This document shows positions 58,601-64,000 of a stretch of DNA of 64,000 bases, piece by piece (within the stretch, counting starts at the first letter, position 1; each line of letters opens with the position of its first letter). This DNA comes from Humulus lupulus (taxonomy: Eukaryota > Streptophyta > Magnoliopsida > Rosales > Cannabaceae). The notes under the pieces were generated by a model. It was not told where the DNA came from, did not search any database, and saw nothing but the letters and a program-made list of their open reading frames with translations. Where the stretch lies: contig NC_084794.1 in the NCBI RefSeq assembly GCF_963169125.1, positions 90,937,018 to 91,001,017 of the forward strand. Direction: 5' to 3'. Made by a program: the position numbers and the translations under genes.

Positions 58601-60187
58601 AGGAGCGCCGCGACCCTGTTCTTTGGCGCCGCGGCGCAAGGCTGCTTCAGGGCTGGGGAATGCTCTCTGACTTGCTGGGCGCCGCGGCCCTCTAGGGCAG
58701 CACTGCGGCGCTAGGCTATTTTCAGAACATGGAATTTTGCATTTTTGGGCTTTTGCTCCGGGGGCTCGAGGGATGTTTCCGATGCGTTGTTTTAGGAATT
58801 TGGGGATTCCGAGAGTGTGGGATTGGTTCCGGGAAGTAGTTTTGAATTGGTTAGTATTAAAGGAATGTTTTATATGTGTTGTGACTAGGTCTTCGGAGAG
58901 GCTCGGGATAGAGGACCGTGCTCGCGGCTTTGGTGCATTGTGAAGCTCGGGGTACAGGTAAGAGAACTGTAGCACCCATAGAGCAGGGCTTGGGCCCATA
59001 GTATTGTTGTAGGGCGCAGCCCTAGATTGTATCATTGCTAGGATGTAGCTTTAAATGAATGATTATATATTGGTTGTTATTTGAGAATGCTAAATGTGGT
59101 AATAGCAGAGTGAACGGCAAAGGGGCCGGGAACGGCGAAGGGCCGAGAACGGCAGTGGGGCCGGGAATACCACTTAGCACATGGAGTTCTTGTGGTTAGG
59201 GTGAGACCCCAATGGATACATGGGATATCCTTACGGTGTAGACCGAGATCCCAGGCTTTGGTAACGCTTCTGGGACGACATGGTCGTATATGTGTTTAAA
59301 TCTTATGGACTATCTGATTAGAAATGAGTTATCTGCTATAGTAATTGTACGATATGCATATATTGTGTGCCGTATGAGTTTTCTTGCTGGGCTTCGGCTC
59401 ACGGGTGCTCTGTGTTGCAGGTAAGGGCAAAGAGAAAGTCAACCAGCCATGAGTACGGAGAGCGTGGGGGCGGCACGTACATGTTTGGCCTATCCGACTG
59501 CTTTGGTTAGGGGCATTTTTGAGAAATGGCTGTACCAAACTCTGTTTTTGATAATTTGTCAACTGTAAATCTATTTTGAGTTGTGAATATTTTACAAACC
59601 TCGTTTTGGGATCCCAAATGTTAAACTATTGGAACTTTTAGTGAAATGGAGTACTTTTAAAGATTACAGCCTTGTCTTTTTGTTTAATCACACTTTTGTT
59701 CTAAAAACCTCGCTGAGCGAGTTAATTGCACATTTTAAACTCACTTAGTAACGGCTCTAAGGTAGTAGGGCGTTACAGATACCCAGCCTCTTCATTACCC
59801 ATGAGGGCAAAATGGTCATTAGCCCCAATTCCCGCCAATTATTCGAGTCGTCCTACAAATTCCCAATTAATCCCGTCATGCCCAACTAATTACCAAATAT
59901 CTACTTGTTACTCGATAAATCTCAAATATACGTTAAGTTTCCCAAAATACCCCTACGCTCACCCCGAGTTAGGTATTAAACCCTGTTGTGACTATTCCGC
60001 TAATCCGCTCACTAGGATCGCCTCAAGTCGAATACTACAATTATATCCACATAATAATGTGGTCTCAATCATTTAACGCATATAATCACATTTATGCCCG
60101 CAACTGGCCAATATTACAAATATGCCCTTATAAACAAGAACAGGCCCACACACATATTTAATACTTATAAACATGCATATAAATACA
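55669..60187 (-). repeat. T1 5' LTR, interrupted and truncated
   Basis: On the plus strand it starts TGTAACGCCCTGGG next to the primer site. It is split by a solo LTR (57386-59777) and ends near 60187 where LINE sequence starts, so its U3 end is missing. The remaining own sequence is about 2.1 kb. It holds a strong CpG-rich block (56700-56900) with 'gggtcgcggcgc' words and the family landmark 'cctgcaccacgtagcacccg' near 56035. Confidence 0.85.
57386..59777 (+). mobile_element. Solo LTR, Tekay-like, plus, within T1 LTR
   Basis: 2392 bp starting TGTAACACCCC and ending AGGGCGTTACA. The flanking 5-mers GACAC (57381-57385) and GATAC (59778-59782) differ by one base. The unfilled site is present in T1's other LTR (40395-40415). 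It contains CpG-rich 'gcgccgcggcgcaagg' words (58590-58715) and the 'cttcggctcacgggtgctct' landmark near 59390. The 171-codon minus-strand frame 59035-58520 inside it is a GC-rich chance frame. Confidence 0.88.
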
Positions 60188-60216
60188 AAGCGTGATTCTC
60201 AGGTTCTCCCTCTTCC

Positions 60217-61533
60217 ATGGCGAGGAGAAGAAAGCCTGGGCTGAAGCTTGCAAAATCTGCAATAGCTACGAAGCTTCCTTCATCCAATGGTGAGGAATCA
60301 GTCTTTCACCAACCTGTAATAGCTACGAATGATGATCTAGGAGTTACAGAAGAGTATGAGTGTGAGATCAAGAGTCTGGGTGATGGGTCACAGAAGGATT
60401 TCGATTTTGCTACAGCACCTGCGAAATCGAACTAGGCGGCTGAGGTTGAGGATCAATCTTTCCTGGATTCAGCTAAGGAAACTTGGGCAAAATTCTGTGA
60501 ATCCCTACCATCTCACGGTTGCACAAAGCTTCACTACTCGGAACCGTATCAAAAGGATGGCCAGGTCATTGCGAAATTGAACATGGAAGAAATTGAAGTA
60601 GAGGCTTCATTCTGGAAATCAGCTGTGATATGTGTAGTGATAGGGGTGAATCCACCTCTGCCAGTGTTTGAAGGATTTGTAAAGCGGATTTGGGGAAATC
60701 TTGGAATCGTGAGTATTGCCCGAATGAATGCTGGGTTTACTATGGTGAAATTCAGAGACGAAGCAACGAGGGACTTAGTCTTAGAATCAGGAGTGGTGCA
60801 TTTTGACAAGAAACCAGTAGTTCTTCGCCCATGGACTACTGACATCGAATCATTGAAATCCATTAAGTCTGTTCCTGTGTGGATTCGGCTACCTGATCTT
60901 GGATTACAGTACTGGGGAGTGAATTGCTTAAGTGCTCTAGTTAGCACAATAGGTAAGCCTATCATGATTGACAAAATAACTCAGAATCGTTCAATGATAA
61001 AATTTGCTCGCATTCTAGTTGAGATGGAGATTACTGATACTCTCCCAAATTTTATTAGATATTTCAATGAGAAGGGCCAAATTGTGGAACAGGTCATAGA
61101 CTATGAATGGCTTCCAACGAAATGTTCCAACTGCAAGAAATTGGGACACTCTGTCTCTTCTTGTAAATTCGTCTCTGGGTCTGTTTGGAAGCAGAAGGAT
61201 CTGAACCAAGGGGTAGGGATTTCTGGGAATCATAATACAGACCATCCTGAGGTGAAGACATCAATTCCATCAAGTGGAAAAATTCCTGAATCTACAACAG
61301 ATAATAGAGCGGCTTCTACTGCTGTCATTAATCAAGATCATACTACTCAGTCAGATACTCCTCAGCCTTCTCCTTCTCAGGCTGAAGCTCAATGGATTTC
61401 TCCAAAAACAGCTAGGGTCAAAAAGCAAGGAGTCCAGATTTCGGTGAAACAGGACTTAAATCAATTTAACGTCCTGCAGGACTGTCAAAAACCAGCAAAT
61501 GCAAGGACTTCTTCATCCAAGAATTATGGATAG
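60217..61533 (+). pseudogene. LINE ORF1, nucleic-acid-binding protein
   Basis: A 438-codon frame starting MARRRKPGLKLAKSA, with one stop (TAG, 60433-60435). After a linker a DUF4283-type domain follows (about 60577-60900: SAVICVVIGVNPPLPVFEGF, VVLRPWTTDIESL, VWIRLPDLGLQYWGV). A CCHC zinc knuckle CSNCKKLGHSVSSC is at about 61117-61160, then a Ser/Gln/Pro-rich tail. Plant L1 elements commonly have this ORF1 layout; the protein binds LINE RNA. Apart from the one stop the frame is complete. Confidence 0.88.
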
Positions 61534-64000
61534 TAGCAACATAATGAGTTGGAACGTTAGAGGACTGAATAAGTTGAATAAACAGAAGATGGTTATGGAA
61601 GTTTGTCGGATGAATAAAGTTGGGATTGTGACTCTCCTTGAAACAAAAATCAAGGGAGCTAAAATTAAAGAAATTATGAGTTCTACTTTTTTTGGTTGGG
61701 ATTTTTACAGTAGTGAGGCTGTGGAAGGTCGTATTCTAGTGATTTGGAGATCTAATTTGGTGCAGCTTGCAGTGTTGCAAGAGAGCGACCAATTCTTACA
61801 CTGTCAAGTGAGATTTTCTAATAAAACAGATTTATGTCTTACTTTTGTTTATGGCTCTAATAGCTTGGAGATTAGGAAAATTTTATGGAATGACTTATCT
61901 CAGTTGATTTGTCCTAGTAAAGCTTGGATGATTCTTGGGGATTTTAATGTCGTGTTTACTCTGAAAGACAGGTTGGGGGGCAGGCCAATCACTGTGAAAG
62001 AAATGGATGATGCTAGGCAATGGTATGATCTTGGTTTGGTTGAAGAAATGAAGATTATGGGTCCTTTCTATACCTGGTCTAATAATCAAGAAGGAGAATC
62101 TCGCATCTTTTCCAAGTTGGACAGAGTTTTCATTAACGATACTTGGCTGGAACAGTTCCCTTCAGTCACGGCTTATTCTCAATGGGAGATTGGTTCAGAC
62201 CATTCTTTAATCCTGATAAAGCATATGCCTGCTCTACGAGTTGGGGTGCAACCTTTTCGATTTTATAATATGTGGATCACTCACCCTCAGTTTAGAATTA
62301 AAGTTCTATCTAGCTGGAAGCAATCTTTAAGATTCAAGGGTAGAGGTCTAGATCAAATCTGCTGGAAACTCACCCGGCTGAAGCATATATTGAAAAAGTT
62401 TAATTGGAAGGCAATGGGGGATGTAGCTTGTAACTATGAGAGGAGTAAACAGTAATATCAACAAGCTCATGCTAAATGTTTTGCTGACCCTTCAAATTTG
62501 ATGCTATGTAAAGAGGATTATGAAGCATTTACTGAGTTTAAAAAACAAGAGAAAGTGTATGCTAGCTTTCTTTACCAAAAAAAGTAAAATTGATTGGTTG
62601 AGGTTTGGGGATGACAACTCTTCCTTTTTTCATGCTAGTTTAAGGAAAAGGAAGTTAGCTAACCGAATAGTCTCTTTTGTTACTGCTGAAGGACAGATTG
62701 TAGATGATTATGATAAAGTTACAGCTCACTTTCTGCAGCACTTTAAAAGTTTTTTGGGTACTCCCAGTCATGCTACAGGGGTTATTGATATTCAAGCTAT
62801 AAGGTTTGGCTCAGTTTTGAACAGTGATGCCCAGCTGAATTTGATAAAGCCTTTCACTGTTAAAGAGGTTAAAGCTACGATGTTTAGTATCCATTCTCTT
62901 AAAAGCCCGGGTCCGGATGGTTATGGAGCAGGTTTTCTTAAAGCTTTATGGAAGGATATTGGTAAGGAAATTGCTTTGGCTGTTCTGGAATTCTTTGAGA
63001 CATCTAGTATTCCTCAGCCATTAAATAATACTCTGTTATCTTTAATCCCGAAAGTGACCCAACCAATGACTGCTTCTGATTTTAGGCCTATTGCTTGCTG
63101 CAACACTATATATAAATGTATATCTAAAATGTTGTGCAATAGGCTTAATCTTGTTGTGCCTTTGTTGATAAACCAGAATCAGGGGGCCTTTGTTAAAAAT
63201 CATTTTCTAGCCCATAATGTGCTTATACTTCAAGACTTGCTTAAAGATTATAACAGGAAGAATTGTTCCCCTAGGTATCTTATGAAGATTGATATAAGCA
63301 AGGCTTATGACTCAATTGACTGGGATTTTTTGGAGAATCTTCTAAATGCTTTTTGCTTTCCGAAGAGGTTTATAAGATGGATCATGGTTTGCCTTAGGGG
63401 TACTTCCTATTCCTTGGTGATGAATGGAAGCATTCAAGGCCATTTTCAAGGGGCCTGAGGTCTTAGACAGGGAGACCCAATTTCACCCTTATTGTTTGTC
63501 ATTGTAATGGATTATCTAACTCGCTTGTTGTTAAAGGCTTCTAAGGAAAAAGAGTTCAAATTTCACCCCTTATGTAAATCCTTAAATCTGGTCAGCCTCT
63601 ATTTTGCCGATGATCTCCTTCTATTTTCCAAGGCTACCCCGAATTCAATCAAAATATTGCAGCAAGTGTTCACAGATTTTACAAAGGCATCGGGGCTGTC
63701 TATTAATCATAGCAAGTCTAAAATCTTTGTTGGTGGTATTTCTGCTGGGGACAAACAATCTTTGCTTCAGATTTCTAACCTGTCTGAAGGGCAATTCCCT
63801 CTGAACTACTTAGGTGTTCCTTTGAGACCTACAAAATGGAGAGCCATTGATTGTGAAATTATCATTGATAAAATGAGATCTCGGCTGTCTGGTTGGGCTA
63901 ATTGCCATCTTTCCTATGTTGGTCGGGTTCAACTCATTAACTCAGTTTTGATGGGGATTCGAGCTTATTGGATGCATATCTTTTTGTTACCTCAGAAAGT
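61526..64000 (+). pseudogene. LINE ORF2: endonuclease and reverse transcriptase
   Basis: Starts at ATG 61526, overlapping the ORF1 stop by eight bases. Apurinic-type endonuclease (61526-62300): MSWNVRGLN, LLETKIKG (Glu), ILGDFNVVF (Asp, Asn), KLDRVFIND and GSDHSLILI (Asp, His). A TAA at 62453 and a frameshift in an A-run near 62575 follow. Reverse transcriptase continues in frame 62520-63458: LKSPGPDGYGAGFLKALW, FRPIACCNTIYKCISKML, QGAFVKNHFLAHNVLILQ and KIDISKAYDSIDWDFL. A TGA at 63456, where relatives have Arg, precedes GLRQGDPISPLLF and the catalytic box YFADDLLLF. The frame then stays open to the window end. The active protein nicks DNA and copies LINE RNA into it. Confidence 0.9.

Larger units (their letters stand above)
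40223..60187 (-). mobile_element. T1: Tekay/Del chromovirus, heavily nested
   Basis: A minus-strand Ty3/gypsy element. In the sense direction: 5' LTR (60187-55669), tRNA-iMet primer site (55665-55654), leader, gag, protease, reverse transcriptase, RNase H, integrase, chromodomain, polypurine tract (40964-40949) and the U3 part of the 3' LTR (40948-40223). Insertions inside: solo LTRs at 43416-45274, 47205-47825 and 57386-59777, and a 7.3-kb LARD-like element at 48173-55465. Both LTRs are incomplete, so no element TSD can be read. The clade rests on the chromodomain, primer site and reverse transcriptase sequence. Confidence 0.9.
60188..64000 (+). mobile_element. L1-type LINE, 5' end to reverse transcriptase, continues beyond window
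   Basis: A non-LTR retrotransposon starting at about 60188 within T1's LTR. It has a short leader, ORF1 (60217-61533) and ORF2 from 61526 onward. There are no LTRs. The 5' end looks near complete because ORF1 starts about 30 bp in. The 3' end, poly-A tail and target duplication lie outside the window. Confidence 0.92.

Noticed and set aside
58520..59035. 171-codon minus-strand frame in the solo LTR at 57386
   Set aside because: It lies in a CpG-rich LTR block, has low-complexity Ala/Arg/Pro content, and comparable LTRs do not keep it.
60549..60974. 141-codon minus-strand frame opposite LINE ORF1
   Set aside because: It is the antisense shadow of the well-supported ORF1 domain on the plus strand.

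Overview
The window is plant (eudicot-like) heterochromatin built almost entirely of transposable elements. I found no host gene, tRNA, rRNA or CRISPR array. The signs of a plant genome are Tekay/Del-type and Athila-type Ty3/gypsy elements, Ty1/copia RNase H, a Mutator-like element (MULE) with a Ulp1 (C48) protease, a hAT-like MITE, an L1-type LINE with a CCHC ORF1, and long LTRs with 5-bp target-site duplications (TSDs). The species cannot be named from the sequence.

Layout. 1-3641: a plus-strand Tekay-like LTR split by a minus solo LTR (487-3300, TSD CATAA). 3642-4372: copia RNase H and 3' LTR, followed by a plus solo LTR (4373-7151). 7163-37030: a plus-strand Athila-like element, called G1 here. 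Its pol gene is split between RNase H and integrase by a minus solo LTR, S1 (7527-32103, TSD CTTGA). S1 contains a Tekay-like solo LTR (8402-10625, TSD TTTAG) and a complete Athila-like element, G3 (11128-32062, TSD AACTT). G3 in turn carries a MULE in its 3' LTR (11816-17680) and a gag-only composite element, T2, between gag and protease (25703-29160, TSD GCTTA). G1's 3' LTR (34855-37030) carries a hAT-like MITE. 37031-38564: gag start and LTR of another Athila-like element, G2. 38565-40222: an Athila-type LTR with a little internal sequence, S2. 40223-60187: a minus-strand Tekay chromovirus, T1. It is broken by solo LTRs at 43416-45274, 47205-47825 and 57386-59777, and by a 7.3-kb LARD-like non-autonomous element (48173-55465) that itself holds a solo LTR (50946-51551). 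60188-64000: a plus-strand L1-type LINE running off the window.

State of the genes. Most coding regions are decayed, often by stop codons that fit C-to-T change, as expected in methylated DNA. Long open frames remain in the T2 gag (378 codons), the G3 integrase (286-codon frame), LINE ORF1 (one stop) and two unrecognised frames in the LARD. Eight solo LTRs against two elements with both LTRs points to frequent LTR-LTR recombination.

Most unusual object. T2 at 25703-29160 is flanked by a perfect 5-bp duplication like an ordinary retrotransposon insertion, but both outer ends are the same U5-type LTR end in opposite orientation. Three 608-bp copies (two direct, one inverted) surround an intact gag. 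The inner pair forms a 608-bp inverted repeat with a 58-bp spacer, so read-through transcription would give a long hairpin RNA.
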